A DNA stretch of 64,000 nt from assembly GCA_964536015.1 (NCBI GenBank), contig CAZHVS010000009.1:62001-126000 (forward strand), read 5' to 3'. Of the stretch, positions 9,738-18,026 are shown one piece after another (the stretch's first letter is position 1; the number at the start of each line of letters is the position of its first letter). A model generated the notes under the pieces. The model was given only the letters and a program-made list of their open reading frames with translations. It was not told the origin of the DNA and did not search any database. Both the position numbers and the translations under genes were made by a program. This DNA is from CAZHVS01 sp964536015 (GTDB lineage: Bacteria > Bacteroidota > Ignavibacteria > Ignavibacteriales > Ignavibacteriaceae).

Positions 9738-9791
9738 ATGCAGTATCATCACTGCACTATTAAATTTGCAAGTCCTGTGCCAGTTAATTAA
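9738..9791 (+). CDS. Putative 17-residue peptide ORF with strong Shine-Dalgarno
   Basis: The ORF encodes MQYHHCTIKFASPVPVN. It is preceded by AAGGAGGTG with a 4-nt spacing, the strongest ribosome-binding site noticed in the window. Its stop lies inside a small terminator-like hairpin. No relative is recognised. It could be a leader or attenuator peptide, the coding part of a small independent RNA, or chance. It lies between a hairpin and a terminator and upstream of nadA. Confidence that it is translated is moderate; no function is proposed. Confidence 0.4.
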   Translation: MQYHHCTIKFASPVPVN

Positions 9792-9806
9792 ACTGGGATT
9801 TTTTTA
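9780..9806 (+). terminator. Small terminator overlapping the 17-codon ORF stop
   Basis: CCAGTT (9780-9785) pairs with AACTGG (9791-9796), loop aatta, followed by GGATTTTTTT. The stem is short but the T tract is good. Confidence 0.6.
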
Positions 9807-9880
9807 TCAATAGTTAAAAAAATTTTTTTTGTTTATTGTTGTTGAGAATAAATTTTCAATTTTAAGAAATGAAAAAATAA

Positions 9881-9910
9881 TTATGAATATTCACCAATAA
9901 ATATTCATAA
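9881..9910. promoter_or_regulatory. 11-bp palindrome directly upstream of nadA (candidate operator)
   Basis: TTATGAATATT (9881-9891) and AATATTCATAA (9900-9910) form a perfect inverted repeat with an 8-nt spacer, ending 6 bp before the first nadA ATG. The position suits a repressor site that blocks transcription or initiation. NAD-biosynthesis genes in many bacteria are controlled by NrtR, NiaR or NadQ, but I cannot assign this motif to any of them. Confidence 0.5.
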
Positions 9911-9916
9911 AAGGAA

Positions 9917-10864
9917 ATGGAAAAAGAAAAAAATAGTATGAACAAAGCAGAATTAATTCGGGAAATACTCAAGCTGCGAAAAGAAAAAAATGCTGTATTG
10001 TTTGCGCACTATTATCAAGAAGCAGAAATACAGGAGATTGCAGATTTTGTTGGTGATTCACTCGATTTATCTCGCAAAGCAAAATCAACAGAAGCAGATG
10101 TAATTGTCTTTGCAGGTGTACATTTTATGGCAGAGACAGCAAAAATTCTGAATCCACTGAAAAAAGTTTTAATACCGGATATGAACGCAGGTTGTTCATT
10201 AGCAGAGAGCTGTCCAGCAGATTTATTAAAAGAATTAAAAAATAAAAATCCAAACTACATTGTTGTAAGCTATATTAATTGCAGTGCCGAAGTTAAAGCG
10301 ATAAGTGACATAATTTGTACATCGTCTAATGCAGAAAAAATTATTAATCAGATTCCTGTTGAACAAAAAATAATTTTTGCTCCGGATAAAAATCTTGGGA
10401 AATATCTTATAAAAAAAACCGGAAGAGAAATGCTTCTTTGGGAAGGCAGCTGCATAGTTCATGAACATTTTAATGAGAAAAAATTACTTGATTTATTATA
10501 TGAACATCCTGACGCAAAAGTGATTGCCCATCCTGAGTGTGAAGAATCTTATCTTATGTATGCAAATCATATTGGTTCTACAAGCAGCTTGCTTAAATAT
10601 GTAATAGAAAATCCTGCACAAAAATTTATTGTTGCAACTGAGCCGGGCATTATTTACCAGATGAAAAAATCTTGTCCAGATAAAATTTTTATTGAGGCTC
10701 CTGCAGAAGAAGGATGCAGCTGCAATATTTGTCCTTATATGAAATTGAATACACTTGAAAAAATATATCTGTGTTTGAAGAATGGCTTCCCGGAAATTGT
10801 TATGAGTGAACAATTACGTTTAGCAGCACTTAAGCCGATTGAGCGTATGCTTGAAATGAGTTAA
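9917..10864 (+). CDS. nadA: Quinolinate synthase A
   Basis: A 315-residue [4Fe-4S] enzyme that condenses iminoaspartate with dihydroxyacetone phosphate to quinolinate in de novo NAD synthesis. Conserved features are LFAHYYQEAEIQEIADFVGDS, FAGVHFMAETAKIL, MNAGCSLAESCP (C93), WEGSCIVHE (C179), HPECEES and CSCNICPYMKLNTLEKIY (C267/C269/C272, which should supply the third cluster ligand). The length fits the shorter NadA type. The first ATG has AAGGAA with no spacing, so the ATG at 9938 (MNKAELIREI) is an equally likely start. No nadB or nadC neighbour is present. It overlaps the convergent kinase gene by 4 bp. Confidence 0.95.
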   Translation: MEKEKNSMNKAELIREILKLRKEKNAVLFAHYYQEAEIQEIADFVGDSLDLSRKAKSTEADVIVFAGVHFMAETAKILNPLKKVLIPDMNAGCSLAESCPADLLKELKNKNPNYIVVSYINCSAEVKAISDIICTSSNAEKIINQIPVEQKIIFAPDKNLGKYLIKKTGREMLLWEGSCIVHEHFNEKKLLDLLYEHPDAKVIAHPECEESYLMYANHIGSTSSLLKYVIENPAQKFIVATEPGIIYQMKKSCPDKIFIEAPAEEGCSCNICPYMKLNTLEKIYLCLKNGFPEIVMSEQLRLAALKPIERMLEMS

Positions 10865-12078
10865 ACTTTTTTCAGGATAATTTTAAAGGTGGTTCCTTCA
10901 CTTAGTATAGAATTTTTTACAAAAATTTTTCCGTTGTGGTAATCTTCAATTATCCTTTTAGTCAAGCTTAAACCTAAACCCCAGCCTCTTCTTTTTGTGC
11001 TGTAACCGGGTCTGAAAATATCTTTTCGTCTTTTAAGATCAATACCTTTTCCATTATCAGTAACGTCAATTTCAATTTTATTTTTCAATGTTTTAATTTG
11101 AATATCGATTCTACCGTGATCATGTTCGATGGCATCAAGAGCATTTTTAATAAGATTTTCAAAAACCCACTCAAATAATTCAGTGTTAAGTTTGGCTTTG
11201 ATGTTTTGATCACCCTCTACGGTCAGTTTAACTTTCTTTCCTGTCTGGGGTAATCTTCGTTCAAAATATTCTGTGACATGTCTTATTGTATTGAACAGAT
11301 TCTCTTCTTTTAATTCGGGCTTAGAACCAATTTTAGAAAAGCGATAAGTAATCCGGTTTAGTTTTTGTACATCGTCTTCAATTTCATCTGCTGTATCAAG
11401 AACCTTATCGGGGTCTTTATAATTCATTTTAAGAATTTCCAGCCAGCCCATTAAACTTGATAGTGGAGTTCCGAATTGATGTGCCGTTTCTTTTGCCATT
11501 CCAACCCAGATATTACTTTGCTCGCTTCGTTTTATTTGACTGAAACCAATGTATCCAATAAGTACAAATACAAATGCAATCAATAACAGGATGTAAGGAT
11601 AAAATTGAAGTTGATTTACAAGCTCAGAATTTCCGTAATGAATTTTTGTCAGTATAAAAGTATCACTTTCAGCAACGTAAGTAACAAGAATGGGATTATT
11701 CTCTTCGTCAAGCTCTTTAAGTTTTTCAGAGAAAAAAATCTTTAATTTTTCTTTTGATAAAGTTGAATCGTATTTAATATTTCGAATGTCGGATTTGCTG
11801 AGAAAATTTATTTCATCTTTATCATTTGTAAGTATTAACGGAAAATCTATTGGCTTGATTATATTTTCGAATAAGAAAGTAATATCACTGCTTTCAGGAG
11901 ATGAATTTGCTACATATTCAAGTCCTTTAGCAAAGAGCTGTACAACATCACGTTCACGTGCTTGTAGACTTTTTACAAGAGAATGCGTGTATAGAAGCGT
12001 TCCGCCGCCAATTGAAAAAGCTATAACCAGAAGTAAAATTTTAATGTTGACCGAAGCTGGTCCGCCACTCATTTTCAT
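10861..12078 (-). CDS. Membrane sensor histidine kinase
   Basis: A 405-residue kinase. One membrane helix is near residues 11-30, an extracytoplasmic domain spans about 31-158, and a second helix (about 160-180) leads straight to an H-box of divergent form, KETAHQFGTPLSSLMGW (H200). The HATPase domain has ENLIKNALDAIEHD, DNGKGID and GWGLGLSLTKRIIEDYHNG. The sensor domain is not recognised. Its start overlaps the end of the amidase gene (ATGA), placing it third in the purA-amidase-kinase operon, which suggests a cell-wall-linked signal (inference). No response regulator is adjacent. Confidence 0.88.
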   Translation of the reverse strand: MKMSGGPASVNIKILLLVIAFSIGGGTLLYTHSLVKSLQARERDVVQLFAKGLEYVANSSPESSDITFLFENIIKPIDFPLILTNDKDEINFLSKSDIRNIKYDSTLSKEKLKIFFSEKLKELDEENNPILVTYVAESDTFILTKIHYGNSELVNQLQFYPYILLLIAFVFVLIGYIGFSQIKRSEQSNIWVGMAKETAHQFGTPLSSLMGWLEILKMNYKDPDKVLDTADEIEDDVQKLNRITYRFSKIGSKPELKEENLFNTIRHVTEYFERRLPQTGKKVKLTVEGDQNIKAKLNTELFEWVFENLIKNALDAIEHDHGRIDIQIKTLKNKIEIDVTDNGKGIDLKRRKDIFRPGYSTKRRGWGLGLSLTKRIIEDYHNGKIFVKNSILSEGTTFKIILKKV

Positions 12079-13913
12079 TCAGAATATCTTTCATAAAAAG
12101 TTTCTAGGGCATCCAAAATTGCCAGGGCAATTTTTTCCTGGAAGCTCTCAGTAGTTAATAATTTTTCTTGCAGAGGAATACTCATAAAAGCTGGTTCTAC
12201 TAAAAGAGAAATTGTTTCTGGGATTCTGCACATATAAAGATTATCCCAGTAAAGTCCGTATGGCCTTAATCCAACTTCATTAAGAACTTCTTTGTATAAA
12301 ATTTCAGCCAGAGGTTTTGCCTGTGGATAATAATAGTAGACTGAACTTCCATTGTATTTTATTACATCAACTCCTTGAGGCACCGCATTGTTGTGAATAC
12401 TGACACAAATTTCCGGGTTCAAAGAATTAACTCTTTCTTTTCTGTCCCTTAATTCAATTCCTTCACCATTATGCGTTAGATGAACTATGACCCCTTTATC
12501 TTCAAGCATTTTTTTTAGCTTTAAACTTATTGCAAAATTAACATCTTTCTCTTTTATAAATCTTGGACCTATTGCACCACTTTCAGGGTTATGCCCCGGA
12601 TCAATTACGATATTTCTTCCTTTTAGTTGATTGCTCCAGAAGAGGAAAGAAGAATTTCTCTTTGCAGGTTTGTTGATTTTAAGAATAAATGTTGAACCAT
12701 TGTACTTTGGTGAGTATCCCCAATGCGTTTTCTGATTTAATAAAATAGTTACTACAAGAACACCGGTTGATGGTTGAGTCCATTTTATCTCTTTAATGAA
12801 TTCCGATTTTTTATCATACCTTATCCAATCGATATTAGAATCAACTCCATAAAAAGTAATTGTTAAACTTTGAGGTTCTGAATTTTGAATGATTTTGTAA
12901 GGAACTCTTTCTGAAAAACCAAATTGAATGTTTGTAAATGTTGAATCATCCTCACTTCTTATTGCATAGATTGATGAAACAGGTAATGGAGTTCCAGCAG
13001 GCATTTCTATTAATGAACTTGTTGGTACAAATACATTCAAGTCATTGCTTAATTTAACTTTTGAGTAATTTCCTATCTCACCAGTTTTTTGCAAAAGAAT
13101 GTCTCCATCCAAAAACAAAGCATAACCTTTATATGGAGCATAACGAGTTGTAATAAGATTTGACTCAAAAGTTGTTTTAACAATGATAGGAGTTTTAAGA
13201 TCAATTACAGAGACTTTGCCTTTTTGTGTAAAGACGACTTTTTCATTATTCAATGATTTCGCAGTAAATGTTATTTTAGAATTATTTAGTGGTTGGTTAA
13301 GAAGTATAGAACATCTATAAACACCATTGATTGTATCATTAATACCGCAAAAGCCATCACCAAAAACAGCATCACCCCAGATGTAATTATTAATGATTTT
13401 TGTTTCAGTCATTTGAAATTCACCATCAACATTTTCAATAGAACAGGAAACTAAAGAATTTGGAGTCACACGAACTTCTAGATTCAAATATTCTCCTTTT
13501 TGGATTTTGATATCTTCAGTTTGTGTGCTTTCCCAAGTTGTATCAAATTCTAGTTTTGTGTTTGAAAACCTGTGGTGAGGGTATTTGATATCATACTCTT
13601 TTGTTATAATAGAAGAATTACCATCGCAATTCATTTCAAAAATAAATTTGCCTTTTTGAACGCCATTTTTATTAAATAAAATTAATGGAGCATATGCAAC
13701 AAAAGCACCGTCTTTATCAATTTCAGCAGCAGTATTATTTACTTGGAGAGAAGTAAGATTACAGTTTACAGAGCCAATTAAATAGAAATTTTTTCCATTA
13801 ATTTCAAGCACCTCTCCTTCATCTGGTTGTACAAGTTTTATGTTAACCAATTTGTTCTGTGGATGAATTAAATTTATTGATAAAAGAAAGACTAAGAAAA
13901 ATTTTAGTTTCAT
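12075..13913 (-). CDS. Secreted N-acetylmuramoyl-L-alanine amidase (Amidase_3)
   Basis: A 612-residue protein with signal peptide (MKLKFFLVFLLSINLIHPQ), a long N-terminal region of beta-rich character, and a C-terminal Amidase_3 domain (about residues 425-610). The zinc-site motifs are visible: VIDPGHNPES (His), IKEKDVNFAI (Glu), CVSIHNNAV (His), and the catalytic Glu in LLVEPAFMS. It should cleave the lactyl amide bond between MurNAc and the stem peptide in the periplasm. The N-terminal half may be an AMIN-like or envelope-binding part, but I do not recognise a named domain. Its ATG overlaps the purA stop (ATGA) and its stop overlaps the kinase start, indicating translational coupling. Confidence 0.9.
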   Translation of the reverse strand: MKLKFFLVFLLSINLIHPQNKLVNIKLVQPDEGEVLEINGKNFYLIGSVNCNLTSLQVNNTAAEIDKDGAFVAYAPLILFNKNGVQKGKFIFEMNCDGNSSIITKEYDIKYPHHRFSNTKLEFDTTWESTQTEDIKIQKGEYLNLEVRVTPNSLVSCSIENVDGEFQMTETKIINNYIWGDAVFGDGFCGINDTINGVYRCSILLNQPLNNSKITFTAKSLNNEKVVFTQKGKVSVIDLKTPIIVKTTFESNLITTRYAPYKGYALFLDGDILLQKTGEIGNYSKVKLSNDLNVFVPTSSLIEMPAGTPLPVSSIYAIRSEDDSTFTNIQFGFSERVPYKIIQNSEPQSLTITFYGVDSNIDWIRYDKKSEFIKEIKWTQPSTGVLVVTILLNQKTHWGYSPKYNGSTFILKINKPAKRNSSFLFWSNQLKGRNIVIDPGHNPESGAIGPRFIKEKDVNFAISLKLKKMLEDKGVIVHLTHNGEGIELRDRKERVNSLNPEICVSIHNNAVPQGVDVIKYNGSSVYYYYPQAKPLAEILYKEVLNEVGLRPYGLYWDNLYMCRIPETISLLVEPAFMSIPLQEKLLTTESFQEKIALAILDALETFYERYSE

Positions 13914-15178
13914 TTTACAAAAAAAGTTTGTTTGCGTTTAGGTCCAACTGATATTATATCAATTTTTATTTCTGCTTGTTTAGAAATAAAATCAAGATAT
14001 TGTTTTGTTTTGCTAGGTAATTCATCATAAGATTCGCAATTCGAAGTATTAGTATTCCAGCCAGCAAGAGTTTCATAGATTGGTTTTACCTGACTTAATT
14101 TTTCAAAATCAGTTGGGAAGGATTTTAATTTTTTCCCATCGATTTCATAGCCAGTGCATATATTGATTTCTTCAAAATGATCAAGTACATCAAGTTTTGT
14201 AATAGCAACCGAATCAATTCCATTTATCATTGCAGAATATTTAACAAGGAAAGCATCGAACCAACCGCAGCGTCTTGGTCTGCCTGTTGTTGCACCAAAT
14301 TCAAATCCTATCTTTCTAAGTTTTTCTCCTGTTTCAGAAATTAGTTCAGTTGGGAAAGGACCTTCACCAACCCTTGTTGTATAAGCTTTAACAATTCCTA
14401 TTACATCAGTAATTTTTGTTGGAGGTAATCCGCTTCCAGTGCAGGCTCCTCCAGAAGTTGGGTTTGAAGAGGTTACATAAGGATAAGTGCCATGATCAAC
14501 ATCAAGTAATGCGCCCTGTGCACCTTCCAGCAAAATTGATTTTCCTTCCTTGACTGATTGATTTAAAAAGGCAGGAACATCTTTAATATATTGATCAATA
14601 AATTTATCAAATTCAAGATATTGTTTTACTATTAAATCAACATTCATTTCTTCCTGCTGATAAACATTTTTTATCAGAAGATTTTTTTCTTCAAGATTCT
14701 GTCGAATTTTTTGTTCAAGAACTTTTCGGTTCAACAGGTCAACAACTTTAATTCCTTTGCGTGCATATTTATCAACATAGCAAGGACCTATTCCTCTTCC
14801 TGTTGTTCCAATTTTACTTTTTGATTCATTAATTGAATCAAGAAGTTTATGGTATGGCATGATAAGATGTGCGTTATGACTAATAAACAATCTTCCGCTT
14901 ACTTGAATATTTTTTTGTTCTAGAAATTTTATCTCAGAAAGAAGGGCTTCAGGGTCAATAACAACGCCATTACCAATTACACAAATCACGTCCTTACGTA
15001 AAATTCCTGATGGAATAAGGTGAAGAATATATTTATCATCACCAATCTCAACAGTATGTCCCGCATTAGCGCCACCTTGATAACGTACAACAATATCATA
15101 GTTTTCACTAAGCAGATCAACTATTTTACCTTTACCTTCATCACCCCATTGACTTCCGACAAGAACAGAGACTTTCAT
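13910..15178 (-). CDS. purA: Adenylosuccinate synthetase
   Basis: A 422-residue enzyme that makes adenylosuccinate from IMP, aspartate and GTP in the cytoplasm. The start at 15178 gives the canonical N-terminus MKVSVLVGSQWGDEGKGK; an upstream in-frame extension is not conserved in character and is rejected. Other signatures are GGANAGHTV, GTTGRGIGPCY, YPYVTSSNPTSGGACTG and TTRVGEGPFPTE. GGAG precedes the ATG. It is the first gene of a three-gene overlapping operon with the cell-wall amidase and a histidine kinase, a combination not expected from function. Confidence 0.96.
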   Translation of the reverse strand: MKVSVLVGSQWGDEGKGKIVDLLSENYDIVVRYQGGANAGHTVEIGDDKYILHLIPSGILRKDVICVIGNGVVIDPEALLSEIKFLEQKNIQVSGRLFISHNAHLIMPYHKLLDSINESKSKIGTTGRGIGPCYVDKYARKGIKVVDLLNRKVLEQKIRQNLEEKNLLIKNVYQQEEMNVDLIVKQYLEFDKFIDQYIKDVPAFLNQSVKEGKSILLEGAQGALLDVDHGTYPYVTSSNPTSGGACTGSGLPPTKITDVIGIVKAYTTRVGEGPFPTELISETGEKLRKIGFEFGATTGRPRRCGWFDAFLVKYSAMINGIDSVAITKLDVLDHFEEINICTGYEIDGKKLKSFPTDFEKLSQVKPIYETLAGWNTNTSNCESYDELPSKTKQYLDFISKQAEIKIDIISVGPKRKQTFFVK

Positions 15179-15210
15179 AAAACTCCAGAATATAATTATT
15201 ATACAATTTG

Positions 15211-15244
15211 GAAAATAAAAACTCCGAACGACAATTCGGAGTTT
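15211..15244 (-). terminator. Rho-independent terminator after the minus-strand STAS gene
   Basis: AAACTCCGAA (15219-15228) pairs with TTCGGAGTTT (15235-15244), loop of 6. On the minus strand it is followed by TTTATTTTCC. It isolates the STAS gene from purA. Confidence 0.8.
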
Positions 15245-15265
15245 CAAAACAGATGTAAAAAGCGA

Positions 15266-15610
15266 TTAGCCTTTTGGAAAACTTTGAACCGCAGCTTCTA
15301 CAGAATCAAAATGTTCAAATATTGAAATCAGTTTTGTAATTACAAGAAGACTTTCAATCTTCTCTGTTACATTAGCAAGTTTTAGGTAGCCATCAGCTTT
15401 TTTTACTGTGGTTAAAGCACTAATCATCATTCCAATTCCTGAAGAATTCATAAATTTGACTTCAGAAAGATCAAGAACTATTTTTCTTTTACCTTCTTCA
15501 AGCAACTTTTTCAATGAATCGCTAAATTCTTGGGCTTCGGTACCGCCTATCACATTTCCTTTTAATTCAATGATAACGGCTTCGTATCTTTCGAACACTT
15601 TAATTTTCAT
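15266..15610 (-). CDS. STAS-domain anti-sigma factor antagonist
   Basis: A 114-residue single STAS domain with the phosphorylation loop FMNSSGIGMM; S57 corresponds to the serine phosphorylated in SpoIIAA and RsbV. In the family, the unphosphorylated form binds an RsbW-type kinase and frees the kinase's other partner. AAGGAG lies seven bases before the ATG. It is monocistronic, divergent from the ECF sigma gene, and about 2.4 kb from the partner-switching operon that encodes a candidate kinase and three phosphatases, so it may feed into the same switch (inference). Confidence 0.9.
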   Translation of the reverse strand: MKIKVFERYEAVIIELKGNVIGGTEAQEFSDSLKKLLEEGKRKIVLDLSEVKFMNSSGIGMMISALTTVKKADGYLKLANVTEKIESLLVITKLISIFEHFDSVEAAVQSFPKG

Positions 15611-15715
15611 TTAAATCTCCTTATTTTTTAACCAAACTTAAAAAGTAGTATCCTCTTTTGCAAGGACTTTATAAATGAAAATTGAAACTATTTTTTTAAT
15701 CAGACGTCAAAAGAA

Positions 15716-16318
15716 ATGAAAAAACAAGAAAATTTTAACGAAGTGAAACCACAAACTATTTTAACGCTGGATGATGACTTTTCCCTGATACACCGATTCA
15801 TTAAGGGAGATGAACTTGCTTTCAAAACTCTGGTGATAAGACATAAAGAAAAAGTCAGGAACATAATTTACCTGATGCTCGGAAATACTGATCACCTTGA
15901 TGATATTGCTCAGGAAGTGTTTATTTCAGTTTTTAGGAAACTTGATACATTCAAATTTGAGTCACAGTTTTCAACATGGTTGTACCGGATAACTGTAAAT
16001 AAATGCAAAGATCATTTACGTAAAGTTAAAATAAGAAACCTGTTTTCATCTTTTAATTCAGATGATGATTCAAATTCATCTCATCCTGCTTCAGATATTA
16101 AAGATGATTTTGATGTTCGTGATATTGTAAAAGAAAATTTAGCAAAACTTCCTGATAAACTTAGAATACCGTTAATTCTCAGGGATTATGAAGAAATGAG
16201 TTACCAGGAAATTGCTGAAAGTCTTCAGACTGAAATAGGCACTGTAAAATCTAGGATATTTCGTGCCCGTGAAGCATTAAAAAAGCTTCTTGAACCTTAT
16301 AAGAAGGAGTTGTTATGA
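15716..16318 (+). CDS. ECF-type RNA polymerase sigma-70 factor
   Basis: A 200-residue sigma factor of RpoE type. Region 2 is LIHRFIKGDELAFKTLV...DIAQEVFISVF...FSTWLYRITVNKCKDH and region 4 is LPDKLRIPLILRDYEEMSYQEIAESL...GTVKSRIFRAREALKKLL, both complete. Its stop overlaps the start of the next gene by 4 bp (ATGA), the usual arrangement for a sigma/anti-sigma pair. The regulon cannot be inferred from the window, and I did not find a clear ECF-type motif upstream. Confidence 0.93.
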   Translation: MKKQENFNEVKPQTILTLDDDFSLIHRFIKGDELAFKTLVIRHKEKVRNIIYLMLGNTDHLDDIAQEVFISVFRKLDTFKFESQFSTWLYRITVNKCKDHLRKVKIRNLFSSFNSDDDSNSSHPASDIKDDFDVRDIVKENLAKLPDKLRIPLILRDYEEMSYQEIAESLQTEIGTVKSRIFRAREALKKLLEPYKKELL

Positions 16319-17841
16319 ATAAGTTTGAAAAGGATTTTGAGAACCTTTCTGCATACATTGATGGAGAGCTTTCAGAAACCGAAAAAGATTTTTTAGAAGA
16401 AAAACTTAAATCATCTTCGCTTTTAAGGGAAACATTACACGAATATGAAAACATTCACAAATCTATTTCATCAATAAAACCTTTAAGGGAAGATTCATAT
16501 TTTGAAACACGATTATTTGAAGAAATTATAAACAAAAACAGGAAATCAACTTTTACTCTTCATTTCAGAAAACCTGTTGTGGTTTTTGCTTTAATAACTA
16601 TTGCGGCAATGGTATTCTTTAAATTTAATCCTAACTTTTTTGAAACATTTTATTCAAACCAGAAAAAAAATCTTAATGAATTATATCTCTCAAACCTGCG
16701 ACCATTAATTTATTCTTCAAATCTTACAAGTGAAGATATTTTCAATTTTGCATTCAACAAGACTTTACCTTTAGACAATGAGAAGCAACAGGTTTTGAGT
16801 TTAGATGTGGATAAAACCGGACGTGGATTTTTAGAGGTTAAATATGCAGCTGATGTTGGTTCTGCTATAAATATGCAGGCATTTATTAATGCATTAAAAT
16901 TAAATGATAATCAGAAAAAAGAAGTGGATTCTATTTTACAAAGCTACTCGAATGATTTAAATTCACAGGTCCTGGTTAATGATAAAAATACTCTTGCTGT
17001 AAACCCAAACATCTGGAACTATCAGAATGCGATAAGGACAGATTTGATTAAGTATGCTGCAAATACTAACAGTGAAGTCGTAAAAAAAATTCTTCCTGAA
17101 AATTTTATTATCCCACCTGTTAATGAAATAAAAACTGTAATTAAAACAATTAACGAAAATCCAGATAATCTTTATTTTATAATTACTCCCGATTCAATTT
17201 TTTCTTCAAGAATCGAGATTGATCATAAACTATTGCAGAAAGAAATTGCGAAGATACAGAAAGAAATGAAATTTAATGAAAAGGAAGTAAAGAAGTCTTT
17301 GAATAAAATTAAATTCGATTTGAAAATGTTCAAACCAGATTCTTCTGCTCTAAAAGATTTTGAAATTTATATTAATGATAATGTTTTCAAAGTGCAAATT
17401 CCGAAATATTGTAACCCGGATCAGCTCTTCCCCAATTTTGATAGTATTAACAAAGAATTAGAAAAAGCTGTTTCGAAGTTTAAAGATTATAGTTATGGGT
17501 TTAAATTCGAGCTTGAACCCGGGGATAAAACCTCAAAATATTATTTCAAAGGAAAATCTGGCGGACCTGACTCACTGGGTTCTTTTAATTATGAATTTCG
17601 CATACCTGATTTTCCAAAAAATGAAATGGGAGGCCATAAGATTGATTCATTATTCAAAAAATTCAATTTCTTTATGAATGGTGATTCAATTCATTTTAAT
17701 TTTCCTAAAGGATTTGGAACTGAAATGGAGCAGTTAAGAAAAGAAATGGAAAGTTTTCGTCAGGAAATGGAAAAGTGGAGAGAGGAAAACAAAAAAAATC
17801 AACAAGAAAAAATAAAAAAGAAAAAAGTTATAGAGGTATAA
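16315..17841 (+). CDS. Membrane anti-sigma-like protein with long C-terminal domain
   Basis: A 508-residue protein. Residues 1-70 resemble a cytoplasmic anti-sigma domain (FENLSAYIDGELSETEKDFL), but the HxxxCxxC zinc motif is absent. One membrane helix lies at about 88-104. The large extracytoplasmic part (about 110-508) has no domain I recognise and ends in a charged coiled coil (MEQLRKEMESFRQEMEKW). It overlaps the sigma gene, so it probably holds that sigma factor at the membrane and releases it on an envelope signal. Function is inferred from context and the N-terminal pattern. Confidence 0.75.
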   Translation: MNKFEKDFENLSAYIDGELSETEKDFLEEKLKSSSLLRETLHEYENIHKSISSIKPLREDSYFETRLFEEIINKNRKSTFTLHFRKPVVVFALITIAAMVFFKFNPNFFETFYSNQKKNLNELYLSNLRPLIYSSNLTSEDIFNFAFNKTLPLDNEKQQVLSLDVDKTGRGFLEVKYAADVGSAINMQAFINALKLNDNQKKEVDSILQSYSNDLNSQVLVNDKNTLAVNPNIWNYQNAIRTDLIKYAANTNSEVVKKILPENFIIPPVNEIKTVIKTINENPDNLYFIITPDSIFSSRIEIDHKLLQKEIAKIQKEMKFNEKEVKKSLNKIKFDLKMFKPDSSALKDFEIYINDNVFKVQIPKYCNPDQLFPNFDSINKELEKAVSKFKDYSYGFKFELEPGDKTSKYYFKGKSGGPDSLGSFNYEFRIPDFPKNEMGGHKIDSLFKKFNFFMNGDSIHFNFPKGFGTEMEQLRKEMESFRQEMEKWREENKKNQQEKIKKKKVIEV

Positions 17842-17849
17842 TTTTATTC

Positions 17850-17881
17850 AAAACTCCCCGCAATAGGGGAGTTTATGTTTT
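17850..17881 (+). terminator. Probable terminator after the sigma/anti-sigma pair
   Basis: AAACTCCCC (17851-17859) pairs with GGGGAGTTT (17866-17874), loop gcaata. The following tract (ATGTTTT) is only moderately T-rich. Confidence 0.65.
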
Positions 17882-17967
17882 AGAATAGGTCGCTTCATCC
17901 TTGTTTATTACCGCTCATAAATCTTATCTAATATGACCAATTAAATAAACATATTTTGCTAACGGAA

Positions 17968-17998
17968 TTGTTAATTCCTGTTAGAAAAACTAATTTTG
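17968..17998 (+). promoter_or_regulatory. Bacteroidetes-type promoter of the partner-switching operon
   Basis: TTG (17968-17970), 20-bp spacer, TAATTTTG (17991-17998) matches TTG-N19/20-TAnnTTTG. The predicted start site is about 22 bp before the first ATG of the operon. Confidence 0.65.
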
Positions 17999-18026
17999 CA
18001 ATGAGATTACTTCTTGTCTTGAATTA

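Noticed and set aside
15179..15247. Extended N-terminus of PurA
   Set aside because: The canonical start MKVSVLVGSQWGDEG lies at 15178 with a GGAG upstream, and the extension overlaps the intergenic side of a terminator.
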